A stretch of DNA of 27,038 nt. It comes from Entrophospora sp. SA101. Taxonomy: Eukaryota > Glomeromycota > Glomeromycetes > Entrophosporales > Entrophosporaceae. Below the pieces are notes generated by a model that worked only from the letters and a program-made list of their open reading frames with translations, ran no database searches and was not told where the DNA came from. Made by a program: the position numbers and the translations under genes. This document shows positions 9,314 to 17,994 of the stretch, piece by piece. Every line of letters begins with the position of its first letter. Position 1 is the first letter of the stretch. The stretch covers positions 3,084 to 30,121 of the forward strand of contig CAUDNR010000464.1 in assembly GCA_958430865.1 (NCBI GenBank), written 5' to 3'.

Positions 9314-9663
9314 TCGCCAATATTTAGCCTTAGGTGATATTTACCACCCATTTGGAGTTGCAATACCAAACAACTCGACTCTTTGAAAGCGTATCGTAGA
9401 TGGTATCGTAAATGAACGCATGCCGGCACAAACGGGATTGTCACCCTCTATGATGTCCTATTCCAAGAAACTTGTTACCAGACATACGCCCAACCAAGAA
9501 AACGCTTCTTCAAACTACAATTCAACCTTGTAAACAAGGCTGATTTAAAATTTGAGCTCTTCCCTCTTCACTAGCCGTTACTAGGGGAATCCTTGTTAGT
9601 TTCTTTTCCTCCGCTTATTATATTTAAGTTCAGCGGGTATTCTTGCCTGATTTGAGATCAATT
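6507..9663 (-). rRNA. LSU (28S-type) rRNA gene, probable pseudogene
   Basis: The minus strand begins near 9663 with CTCAAATCAGGCAAGAATAC and CCGCTGAACTTAA. It includes GCGGAGGAAAAGAAAC, the D1-D2 region, CACGGACCAAGGAGTCTAAC, ATGCCTGAAT, the sarcin-ricin AGTACGAGAGGAAC (near 6865-6880) and CGCTGAGATTAAGCCCTTG at the 3' end. It is about 3.16 kb, against roughly 3.4 kb for yeast 25S. The difference is explained by a loss of about 200 nt at 7448-7462 (helix 68-71 region). It also has an altered peptidyl-transferase loop at 7081-7095 and a foreign-looking stretch at about 8600-8790. These would abolish function. Ends are set by similarity to yeast and are good to about 10 nt. The identification as LSU is certain; pseudogene status is inferred but well supported. 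Confidence 0.92.
8600..8790 (-). repeat. Insert/replacement in LSU with five 10-bp tandem repeats
   Basis: Within the LSU, between CACTCTAACACTCGCATATATG and TGCTCTTAAATGGTCGATAG (plus-strand wording), the expected conserved AATGAAAGTGAAC segment is missing. In its place is AT-rich sequence with an (AG)n run, an A run and 5.5 copies of a 10-mer, GTTGTCCAGA, at 8634-8688 (units at 8634, 8644, 8654, 8664, 8674 and a half unit at 8684). The later units are more degenerate. This is not normal expansion-segment structure. Confidence 0.6.
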
Positions 9664-9797
9664 GTTTTTTTCTCTACGATGATACTTACTACTCACTTTA
9701 AGGCATAAATAAATCTATATTATTTAATAACCCAATTCCACATTCAAATCCAATCGATGATTGGGCATTCATTGCAATCATTTGAATATGATAATAT
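9664..9797 (-). other. ITS2
   Basis: About 134 nt between the 5.8S-like 3' end and the LSU 5' end. It is AT-rich and shorter than usual for fungi. No processing motifs can be assigned by eye. Confidence 0.75.
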
Positions 9798-9951
9798 TTT
9801 CTGACACTCAAACAGGCATACTCTCATATTACCAGAGAGTGCATTTTGCGTTCAAAAATTCAATGATTCACGTTTTGCAATTTACATGACTTATCGCAAT
9901 TTGCTACGTTCTTCATCGATGCGAGAGCCAAGAGATCCGTTGTTGAAAGTT
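9798..9951 (-). rRNA. 5.8S rRNA gene, probably degenerate
   Basis: The minus strand reads AACTTTCAACAACGGATCTC, then CTCTCGCATCGATGAAGAAC, and ends GTATGCCTGTTTGAGTGTCA; length about 154 nt. The GCATCGATGAAGAACG core is intact. Downstream, the conserved GAATCATCGAATCTTTG is changed to GAATCATTGAATTTTTG, GTGAATTGC to GTAAATTGC, and about four bases are lost in the segment between GCA and GTGAATCA. The substitutions are C-to-T or G-to-A. It is a real 5.8S locus but probably not functional. Confidence 0.88.
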
Positions 9952-10080
9952 ATTATTATTTATATATATATATACAAGATATATATTTTTTTTATAAATG
10001 TTTTATAAAGAAAGAGTGGTAGGTTTTGAATACACATTTTATTTTATATATATATTAATAAAAATATATAATTATTTTAA
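9952..10080 (-). other. ITS1
   Basis: About 129 nt between the SSU 3' end and the 5.8S 5' end, extremely AT-rich, with TATATATA runs at 9961-9974 and 10046-10055. No gene; a plus-strand open frame starting at 9998 is a chance overlap. Confidence 0.75.
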
Positions 10081-10852
10081 AATGATCCTTCCGCAGGTTG
10101 ACCTACAGAAACCTTATTATGACTTTTTACTGTCGAAAATGCATAGCTTGATTCAACTTCTTAGCCAAGGTCCGCAAATATATAAATAAGCAACCGCCCA
10201 TCCGATGACCTCGCTACGCATACAATTCCGATAGCAACGACGGGCGGTATGTACAAAGAGCAGGGACATAATCAACGCAAGTTGATGTCTTGCGCTTACT
10301 AGGGATTCCTCGTTGAAGAGCATTTAATTTCAATGCTCTATCCCCACCACGATAAAGTTTCAAAAGATTGCCCATACCTTTCGGTAAAGGTTAGTAGTTA
10401 CTTGTTGACTTTATCAGTGTAGCTTGCATGCGGCCCAGACCACTAAGGATGTCATAGACCTGTTATTACATCGAACTTCCATCGGCCAAAAACCGATAGT
10501 CCCTCTAAGAAGCTCTCAAACCTGATAAAAAACCAGACTTAATAACTTACTATTTAGAGGTAAGACGTTAAGAACGGCCATGCACCACTAGACATAGAAT
10601 CCTGACCTTTCTCCTATGTCAATCATGACTATGGCTGGATCTGGAAGTTGCAAGCAGGCTCCACCCCTGGTGGTACTCTTCCGTCAATTCCCTTAAGTTT
10701 CAGCCTTGCGACCGTACTCTCCCCGGAACCCAAACACTTTTAGTTTCCCGTAAGGTACCAAACAAGTCGTTAAAAAATGAACTTTGTCTGATTCCTAGTC
10801 GGCAAAGTTTATGGTTAAGACTACGACGTACATAAATCGTCTTCGATCCCCT

Positions 10853-10902
<50 letters not shown>

Positions 10903-11848
10903 AGTTAGTCCTCAATAAATCCAAGAATTTCACCTCTGACTATTGAATACTAATGCCCCCAACTATCCCTATTAATCATTACGTGGTCCTAAAACCAACA
11001 AAATAGAACCATCGTCCTATTTTATTATTCCATGCTAATGTATTCAAGCAAAAATGCCCGCTTTAAACACTATAATTTTTTCAAAGTAAAAGTCCTAGTT
11101 CATTGAAACACCCAAGAGCATCCCAATTCACCAGAAGGTGAGAAATTGGTTACACACCGATTCATGTCCCTAAAGGCATGACCGATATATCCCAATCCCG
11201 AAATTCAACTACGAGCTTTTTAACCGCAACAACACTAATATACGCTATTGGAGCTGGAATTACCGCGGTTGCTAATACCAGACTTGCCCTCCAATTGTTC
11301 CTCGTTAAAGGTTTTAAATTGTACTCATTCCAATTTCGAGACCCAAAAGAGCCCTTAATTGTTATTTATTGTCACTACCTCCCCGTGTCGGGATTGGGTA
11401 ATTTGCGCGCCTGCTGCCTTCCTTGGATGTGGTAGCCGTTTCTCAGGCTCCCTCTCCGGAATCGAACCCTAATTCCCCGTTACCCGTTACCACCATGGTA
11501 GGCCTCTATCCTACCATCGAAAGTTGATAGGGCAGAAATTTGAATGATTCATCGTCGGCACGAGGCCATACGATTCGAAAAGTTATCATGAATCACCAAG
11601 GTTTAGTTGGTTGCCCAACTGTTGGTTTTTTATCTAATAAATACATCCCTTCCAGAAGTCGGGATTTTTAGCATGTATTAGCTCTAGAATTACCACGGTT
11701 ATCCAAGTAGTAATAATGTACTATCAAATAAACTATAACTGATTTACTGAGCCGTTCGCAGTTTCACCTGTATATAAGATTTATACTTAGACTTGCATGG
11801 CTTAATCTTTGAGACAAGCGTATGACTACTGGCAGGATCAACCAGGTA
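10081..11848 (-). rRNA. SSU (18S-type) rRNA gene, probable pseudogene
   Basis: The minus strand opens TACCTGGTTGATCCTGCCAG at 11848 and closes with CTGCGGAAGGATCATT at 10081. AMF-typical ATCAACTTTCGATGGTAGG lies near 11506-11530. Landmarks present are CAAGGAAGGCAGCAGG, TTGGAGGGCAAGTCTGG, GAGGTGAAATTCTTGGAT, GGGAATTGACGGAAG and CCGCCCGTCG. Defects: the 530 loop reads GTATTAGCAACCGCGG instead of GTGCCAGCAGCCGCGG. A stretch equivalent to GGCTTAATTTGACTCAACAC is missing near 10641-10655. The segment normally holding CGATAACGAACGAGAC is missing near 10556-10570. The 3' end has GTCATAATAAGG for GTCGTAACAAGG and GTACATACC for GTACACACC. About 1,768 nt long. Locus identity is certain; loss of function is inferred. 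Confidence 0.93.
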
Positions 11849-12062
11849 ACTATCTTGCTATTTTAAACGACAAAGTCTCTACTCTCCCTGAAAGAGAGAA
11901 AAAGAAGCCTCATCATAAAAAAAACTAAATGTGGTCCGGTTCACAAAATCGTGATCCGAGTCCACAAATAGCGTTGTATAGTTGTTATTGGGTCGAGTTT
12001 AAGCGACAATGCTTTAAATCATTCCTGTTGCCAATGCCTTCAAGTTTTTCTAGATTTGTTGG
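11849..12062 (-). other. 5' external transcribed spacer / upstream region of rDNA
   Basis: Sequence immediately upstream of the SSU on the transcribed strand. No gene and no recognisable Pol I promoter motif (these are not conserved between fungi). A CTCTCCCTGAAAGAGAG hairpin lies near 11881-11899. Confidence 0.5.
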
Positions 12063-12350
12063 CTCAAAAAATTTATGACCATTTTTTGATTCAACATATC
12101 CTTCAATGCCAATTCACTTGCGAATTATCACAATAAATAAAATTACGACATTTTCACAGTGCTCTTGGCAAATTGATGATTGTTGGTAAGTTTACCTAGC
12201 AGGTAAGTATACACAACGTTCTCCTTTCGATTAGTTATACACAATGATTACTAATCAATATATTTTATGAACACTAAAGTCGATAAAAGAAGAAGTGTTC
12301 TTAAACCCATCATTCAATATCAGACAATAGCTAATATGCCTACAATAATG
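12063..12350 (+). repeat. rDNA spacer repeat R, copy 1
   Basis: The stretch from CTCAAAAAATTTATGACC (about 12063) and, further on, GCAGGTAAGTATACACAACG to GCCTACAATAATG (12199-12350) recurs at 13518-13711. The part after the first 34 bp and before GCAGGTAAG is missing in the other copy. Differences are a few substitutions (GTTCTCCTTTCG versus GTTTTCCTTTTG) and a 4-bp indel. The two copies bracket the U units. Confidence 0.75.
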
Positions 12351-12369
12351 TTTAAATTTCCGTGCCAAA

Positions 12370-12890
12370 AGGAGATGTAAAAAAGGAAGACCAATGACTT
12401 CGTGCCGAAAGGAGAAGGACCAACAACTTTTGTTCCGAAAGGAATGACTCTAATATTTATTAAAAAATAAACCTAAAGTTGGTTGTAGATACCAACTTTA
12501 GGGAGAGAGAGTCAGTAATTGCCAATAACTACTGAGTAAGTAAAAGAATTCAATTTCTTGTATCTGCAAAGGAGTTTATCTGAGAAAAACGAGGATATTG
12601 GCATCGCCCTCAATTAAGGCAGAGATTAAAAATCTCAGGCGATTACGTCCCCAAAAACTCTAGTTTATTTGAGAAAAACGAGGATATGTGCGCATCGCCC
12701 TCATGCGCCTCTTGAAGCAGAGATTAAAAATTCCGGCGATCAAGGTACGTCCCCAAAAACTCTAAGACCCCACGCAGGGACAGAAGGGTAATCATGGACG
12801 TCTTCATGACCAGCAACAATTATAAAAAAAACCTTCAATGGAGCTGGATATTTCGGTGAAGAAAACCCTACCTAATTTAAACAAGCTCCA
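12370..12890 (+). repeat. rDNA spacer repeat unit U1
   Basis: A unit of about 520 bp, diverged from U2 (12923-13510). It contains two TTCGTGCCGAAAGGA-like motifs (12395-12445), the hairpin CTAAAGTTGG...CCAACTTTAG (12471-12504), GAGAGAGAGTCAGTAATTG, and an internal duplication of about 110 bp. The duplicated blocks each run GAGAAAAACGAGGATAT...GCATCGCCCTCA...CAGAGATTAAAAA...ACGTCCCCAAAAACTCTA. It ends CAGAAGGGTAATCATGGACG and CCAGCAACAATTATAAA. No intact frame. Confidence 0.65.
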
Positions 12891-12922
12891 ATTCTGTGCT
12901 AACCAACATTCATAATGAAGAA

Positions 12923-13510
12923 GACCAATGACTCTTCGTGCGCAACCGACATTCATAATAAAAAGGACCGACGACTTCGTGCCGAAAAAATGATTCTATT
13001 ATTAAAAGAAGAACCATATCTAAAGTTGGTAAATACCAACTTTAGAGAGAGAGACGTCAGTAATTGGCCAATAATTACTGGTAAGTAAAAGAAGTTCAAT
13101 TTCTTGTATCCACAAGAGTTTTGAGAAAACAGGGATATGTGCGCATCGCCCTCATACGCCTCTTGAGAGTCCACAGAACATAAATCCTGGGTGATCGGTG
13201 TCATCACATTATCAAGATATTACGCTCTATATATCTCAAGGTAACTCCCCAAAAACTCCTCCGTGCAAGATGCTCTTATAATCGCCACCTTACAGGGCAG
13301 AAGGGTAATCATGGACGATGCCATGACCAGCAACAATTATAAAACCTTCTTTAAGGTCACCCCGCCTTGCGACTGGGGCTCCCAGGAGCTGGATATTTTG
13401 GTGAAGAAAACCTTACCTAATTTAAACAGACTCCAATTCTGCGTAACTGACATATTCATAATGTGGAGGGCCGATGACTTCGTGCCAATAAAGAGAGTAA
13501 CAAAGACAAG
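12923..13510 (+). repeat. rDNA spacer repeat unit U2
   Basis: Second version of the unit: GACTTCGTGCCGAAA (about 12973), hairpin CTAAAGTTGGTAAATACC...AACTTTAG (13019-13045), GTCAGTAATTGGCCAATAATTACTG (palindromic), one copy of the GCATCGCCCTCA block, then CAGAAGGGTAATCATGGACG and a longer end with GGTCACCCCGCCTTGCGACT that U1 lacks. Identity to U1 is patchy, so the duplication is old. Confidence 0.65.
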
Positions 13511-13517
13511 CATATGA
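13263..13517 (+). pseudogene. Unrecognised coding-like segment in U2 (84 codons)
   Basis: An open frame through the GC-richer end of U2 reads GRRVIMDDAMTSNNYKTFF, TPPCDWGSQELDILVKK and MWRADDFVPIKRV. Residue composition looks protein-like, and the frame is continued in broken form by U1 (RRVIMD, MTSNNYK). The peptide (T/A)(D/N)DFVP(K/I) recurs in the frame of every TTCGTGCC motif in the spacer. There is no plausible start: the first Met is preceded by repeat sequence. I do not recognise it. It may be a decayed gene fragment carried by the spacer repeats, or chance. Confidence 0.2.
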
Positions 13518-13711
13518 CTACTCTCAAAAAATTTGTGACCATTTTTTGATTCCTAGCAGGTAAGTATACACAACGTTTTCCTTTTGATTAGTTATACACA
13601 ATGATCACTAATCAATATATTTTATGAACACTAAAGTCGATAAAAGAAGAAGTGTCTGTCCTTAAACCCATCATTCAATATCAGACAATAGCTAATATGC
13701 CTACAATAATG
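13518..13711 (+). repeat. rDNA spacer repeat R, copy 2
   Basis: Begins CTCAAAAAATTTGTGACC and passes directly into CTAGCAGGTAAGTATACAC, so about 100 bp present in copy 1 are deleted. It ends GCCTACAATAATG. It closes the R-U1-U2-R arrangement. Confidence 0.75.
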
Positions 13712-14934
13712 AATAGCTTCATGCCTACTAAGAATATTCTTAGTATTTTACATAATAATTGTAGATTTCCCCATTACAAAAGTTTTGTGTAACAGATAAT
13801 ATCTACCAATTTGTTGCGATATTCATTCTATATGATATGTTACACACATTTCGACATCATTTCCATTTTTGATTTTTTTAATGATAGTTAATTTTCAAAA
13901 AACAAGATTACACGAATTTTTATTTTTTGAACCTATTGATTTTGTAAAGTTTGTAATTTTCAATTATTATGTTGTAAATGGTCACAACAAACTATTCCTG
14001 ATTTTCTGGAAAAAGTGCATTTTTCTCTTTTTAAAAGGTGCATAGTCAGAAAGTCAGAATTAGTTTAAATCAGCTTGTGTTCTTAAGTTATTTGGCTTGT
14101 GAATTGGGTTTTTCTTCAGGACTCAAAGATGAATTTAGATTTAGCGAAGGATTTGGATACCCACCCACGAGTCAATAATATTTACTTGGGTATCAGCCAA
14201 GGCTGAATATTTTCCCTTTTTTTTCATAAAATTTTTAAAGTAAATTTTTTTACAAATAAAAAATTTTTTCTGTTTGGGCCATTTTTCATTTATATACATA
14301 GATAAACATATGGGTTCCATGCTAGCAAAAAGGACCTTCGGGAAAAAAGGGGTTTTTGAGAAATTAATTGATTTTGTTTTTCTCCCCATTTTTTTGTCAA
14401 AACAATCCCTGATTTTTGACTCCAAAAAATAAATTACTACCCCCTTTTTTGTCCCACAAAAAAAATTTTTTTATTTACAATAATCAGTCAGGGAATATAC
14501 TAAATTTGGTATTTCCTAATTTATAAATGATAAGCGTTCTAGATTCATTGTGTAATTTTAAAAATATTCTAAAAAAGAATCAAAACAAAAAATGATTGGC
14601 TAAATTTTATGCAGATCTTTTCGTATATAAATTAAAATAATGCAAACCCGTTGAGATTTAAATTACATACAATATATGTGCTATTATGCATGCATACCTA
14701 GAATTAAGCAATATCAAGGATGCCATTTTTTGAATTAATATATAGCATGTTTTCCTGATATATTAATAGTTCAAATTATAATAAGTTACTATATATATAT
14801 AAATATTTTTCTTTAATAAAAAATCTTAGTTCATCATAATTATTATAAATTTCATACAGTAATAAATACCAGGCTCTGATATTATTGAAACTATAATAAA
14901 GTTAATAGATAAGAATGTATATATATATATATGA
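13712..14934. other. AT-rich DNA without a supported gene
   Basis: Contains a perfect 18-bp palindrome ACTAAGAATATTCTTAGT (13727-13744), long T and A runs, and at 14150-14210 a stretch (CCCACGAGTCAATAATATTT, GGTATCAGCCAAGGCTGAAT) that looks like a dispersed-repeat end. The minus-strand open frame at 14141-14425 is low-complexity Lys/Phe-rich and not supported as a gene. Confidence 0.4.
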
Positions 14935-15360
14935 ATTATTGGGAAGATAAATTTTACATCCATAATAAATATGGATTAATGGATGAATATATATATAATA
15001 ATTTTGAATTTTCTTACATCTATAATTAATGGATGAATGTATGTATAATAAATTTGAATTTTCTTATGCTCATAATAAATGGATTAATATATATATATAA
15101 TAAATTTGAATTTTCTTACATCTATAATTAATTGATGAATATATAAATTTAGTAAATCTGAATCTATAATTAATGTATGAATATATAAATTTAATAAATT
15201 TGAATTTTTTTATGTTCATAATAAATGGAGTTAATGGATGAATATATATATATAATAAATTTGAATTTTCTTACATCTATATAATTAATGGATGAATGTA
15301 TGTATAATAAATTTGAATTTTCTTATGCCCATAATAAATGGAATTAATGGATTAATATAT
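14935..15360 (+). repeat. AT-rich minisatellite, about seven units of 50-65 bp
   Basis: Units are built from TAATAAATTTGAATTTTCTT, ACATCTATAATTAATGG (alternating with ATGCTCATAATAAATGG) and ATGAATATATATA. Two alternating unit types make a higher-order period of about 110-120 bp. The array stops exactly at the pogo-like terminus at 15362. Confidence 0.8.
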
Positions 15361-15361
15361 A

Positions 15362-15468
15362 CAGTCAAACCTTGTCATAACGGATTTCGACCTAGTACAA
15401 ATTTAGAAAGTATCTGCAGAAATATTGTATTTGATTGGATATTTCTGCAGATACCTTCTAAATTTGTA
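15362..15468 (+). mobile_element. Pogo/Tigger-like terminus and fold-back hairpin, second end lost in gap
   Basis: CAGTCAAACCTTGTCATAAC follows a TA (15360-15361), the target-site pattern of Tc1/mariner-superfamily pogo/Tigger elements, whose ends read CAGTC(A/G)AACCT. Further in, 15396-15425 and 15439-15468 are 30-bp inverted repeats with a single mismatch, around a 13-nt loop. The second arm stops at the gap. If the palindrome continues, the missing DNA starts with the complement of the first 34 bp, giving a fold-back MITE of about 140 bp. Confidence 0.65.
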
Positions 15469-15478
15469 NNNNNNNNNN
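15469..15478. other. Assembly gap (10 N)
   Basis: Ten Ns, a typical placeholder for a gap of unknown size. The left side is the hairpin; the right side begins in the middle of polB at the base matching 1017. Any frame read across it (such as the tail of the 427-codon frame) is artificial. Confidence 0.95.
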
Positions 15479-17635
15479 TTTCATCATAATCAGGACATTG
15501 CGGGTTATTAGCTTTGGCATAACGTTGACTAACCATAGACATGCCCCCACGAATGCCTCTCTCTACTAACATATATTGATCTAGGTCTGTCAGAAGTTTT
15601 ATTTCTGCCCTGCTACTTTTGTATAAGGAATCATTAAACATACTGGGGGCTGAAACATAATGGGATGGGTCTAAGCCATCATCTTTCAAACACATAATGG
15701 TATAATTCATAAAAATGTCTGCAAGTAGGAGTACATCTGTTTCAAGATATAAATCATGATATTTGCCAAAAGTTTTCATTTCGAATTTTTGCCAGACTTC
15801 TTGGGCATAGACATAGTCTGCATTACTAATGTTTTGCTGGCTAAGTAGAGAATAGAAATCCTTTCTGCGCGGTAGAGCTGTTTTTTTGAATTTATCCCAA
15901 GATTTGGTCCAGTCATATGGAAAAACTCCTTTTCGAAATAAAAACTTGATTTGGTCTAATGAACAGCCTTTATCAGTAAAATGCTTTATAGTTAGGGGGA
16001 ATTTTTCTAGATTGCTACTCATAGACGCAACAAGCTTATCAAGGCCCATATTCATATTCTGAATGCTATCTAAAAATCGCAATTGACCTACATCCATAGC
16101 TTTATATTTGCCTATATTTTCTGGAATACATTTAAGCTTATTAGAAGTAAATCTGCCAACAACCTCTATAAGCAAGTGAGAATCATATCCACGGAAATTA
16201 TGACAGATAAGAGGTACTTTGGTTTTAAATGGTCCCATTTGTAATTTTTTATTGCAATTGCTGTGAGCAGGACCTCTATACTTACCGCTAATATGACAAT
16301 GATCCCGGACTTTTGTTAGCCCTATATCTAGCATATCCTTTTCTTTACAATACATGCATTCTTTAGCCTCTTTGAATGCTACATTATCTCCTATGCTTGG
16401 TTGCTGATACCATTTTGGTCCAATTATTTCGTTTTTATTTTTACACTCTCTATGAGATGCCCCTACATAATTTCTAGTATTAGGGCAACATACCATTATC
16501 TTAACCTTTTTCTGGTTTGGGAAATCTTTCTTGCATATCCAGCATTCCGTTGCCTTTCTATGTAAGGTTGCAGGAGAAACTCCTCCAGAAATCAATTGAC
16601 AGAGTTTTGACAGGTTACACATTAATTGTTCATTAGAGTTTCGACAGAGTTTCGACATTCATTAAGAGGTTTCACCCACAACCTTATTTCTATGCCTTGT
16701 ATAGTCCCCAGGTTCCATAACCATTTCTGCAGGTGTGGATAAATCTGTCTGAATTTCTGCTAGCTCTATTTCCAATTTATCTACAAATTTTTCTAATGCA
16801 TCAGGTCCTCTATAAATCATAACTTATAATTTAATAATTACAAAAACTGTCCATACGAATAACTACATAACTATATCCACAAGGTATATGTCGCTGAATT
16901 TTTTCAGTGCGGGTTATTGAGCATCTTCTTCTGGAGTTAATTTTGTAGTTAAACATTCGAAATCCCAAATTATGTGGTAGGGGTTTGTTTGCATGCATTT
17001 ATGGTTATAGAAAGTCTTGATGCTCCTTTCTAATTTTGGAATTTTTGGCTCCTGTGGCACTTCATTTAATCCTTTTTTGCTGGAATATACATGAAGACAA
17101 TATCGGCAGAGATATTTTCAGCCTTTATGCTTACTATGATTATAAACTAGTCTATGGAGATCTTTAATAATACAATAATGTGAGCGTGGATTTTCTATTT
17201 CATCTGATTCTGAGATAACCAGAAGATTTACCTCCTTAAATTCCGAGCTTCTTCTTTCAGATATATAATTGAATTCAAGGCATTTATTTTCATTAGACCA
17301 TTTATACACACAAAGACTAATTTTTGGATTATTTTCTTCAAATTTTTGGTATACAGGAGTAGATACTGGCACCGGAATTGGAATGCCCTCCATGTTTGGA
17401 TTTCTTTCTGGATGAACTTTGATCAGGTGCAAGGCTCCAAGTACGCACCATCCAAAGCACCATTCATCATTGTTTTGATATTAATAACTCCATTATTACA
17501 TTTTGGCATGGTATCAGGTAGAGGTATATGGCATGTAGGGCTAATAGGATCAAAATCTGAAATTTCAATACTAAATTCTTCAACGTATTCTGGGTATGCA
17601 TCGGACATTTTATGGTTTAATAAATCTAACTGCAA
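15479..17635 (-). pseudogene. Polinton-like DNA polymerase B with endonuclease VII domain, broken (copy 2, cut by gap)
   Basis: Base for base the same as 1017-3173 as far as I can see. It has the same N-terminal frameshift, DFEC exonuclease motif (16953-16964), MITE insertion, DHCH..GKYRGPAH..CN nuclease segment, HNFRGYDSHLL and YLETDVLLLADIF. The gap removes everything after YAKANNPQCPDYDE, so motif A and the 3' damage seen in copy 1 cannot be checked. Because the inactivating changes are shared, the gene died before the duplication. Confidence 0.85.
16563..16686. mobile_element. 124-bp hAT-type MITE inside polB (copy 2)
   Basis: Same element, same 8-bp duplications TTTCTATG (16555-16562 and 16687-16694) and same inverted ends as at 2101-2224. 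Identity of the insertion site shows that it came with the block duplication and not by a second transposition. Confidence 0.85.
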
Positions 17636-17763
17636 CGTTCTTTTTTTATATATATGTGTATATATTTGTTCAATTTAAAAATTTTATTTGTTAAATATTT
17701 AGTTAGTGTTAATTTTTATTAAACATAAAAAATATATGATTATCTGTATAGCCTTTTTACAAA

Positions 17764-17994
17764 ATGATAGCAGAATATACATGTAATTATCTTCATAATT
17801 CTGGAGAAACTTGCAATAATCCTTGCATTAGGCCTGAAGGTTGTCGACATCATTATAGAAGTAAAAAACATATTCCTTGTACTGATTGTGGAAAGCCTAC
17901 TGGGTCTGCTTGTGGACGATGTGCTTTACATAAACGTGGATTTTATATGATTAGATATGTTAACAAATTGCGTGAGAAAGCTTATTTAGTTTAG
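17764..17994 (+). CDS. Small Cys/His-rich putative zinc-binding protein, 76 aa (copy 2)
   Basis: Identical in sequence to the ORF at 3302-3532, with the same divergent layout to polB and the same AT-rich intergenic region (17636-17763). Intact, with CNYLHNSGETC, CTDCGK and CGRC. Function unknown. Identity between copies says little about selection, because the surrounding non-coding DNA is just as identical. Confidence 0.5.
   Translation: MIAEYTCNYLHNSGETCNNPCIRPEGCRHHYRSKKHIPCTDCGKPTGSACGRCALHKRGFYMIRYVNKLREKAYLV

Noticed and set aside
7034..9444. Several open frames on both strands (7034-7315, 7503-7715, 8269-8514, 8568-8846, 8980-9165, 9241-9444)
   Set aside because: They all lie inside the LSU rRNA gene and match rRNA sequence, not protein.
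9998..11435. Open frames at 9998-10189 and 11178-11435
   Set aside because: They overlap ITS1/SSU rRNA sequence.
12953..13207. 84-codon minus-strand frame in the spacer repeats
   Set aside because: Covers the hairpin and CGCCCTCA repeats; no protein-like features and broken in the sister unit.
14141..14425. 94-codon minus-strand frame rich in Lys and Phe
   Set aside because: Produced by A/T runs; no motif, no splice or start context.
15375..16658. 427-codon frame with a C-terminal tail TNLEGICRN...
   Set aside because: The tail is read through the 10 Ns into unrelated hairpin sequence; it is not a protein end.
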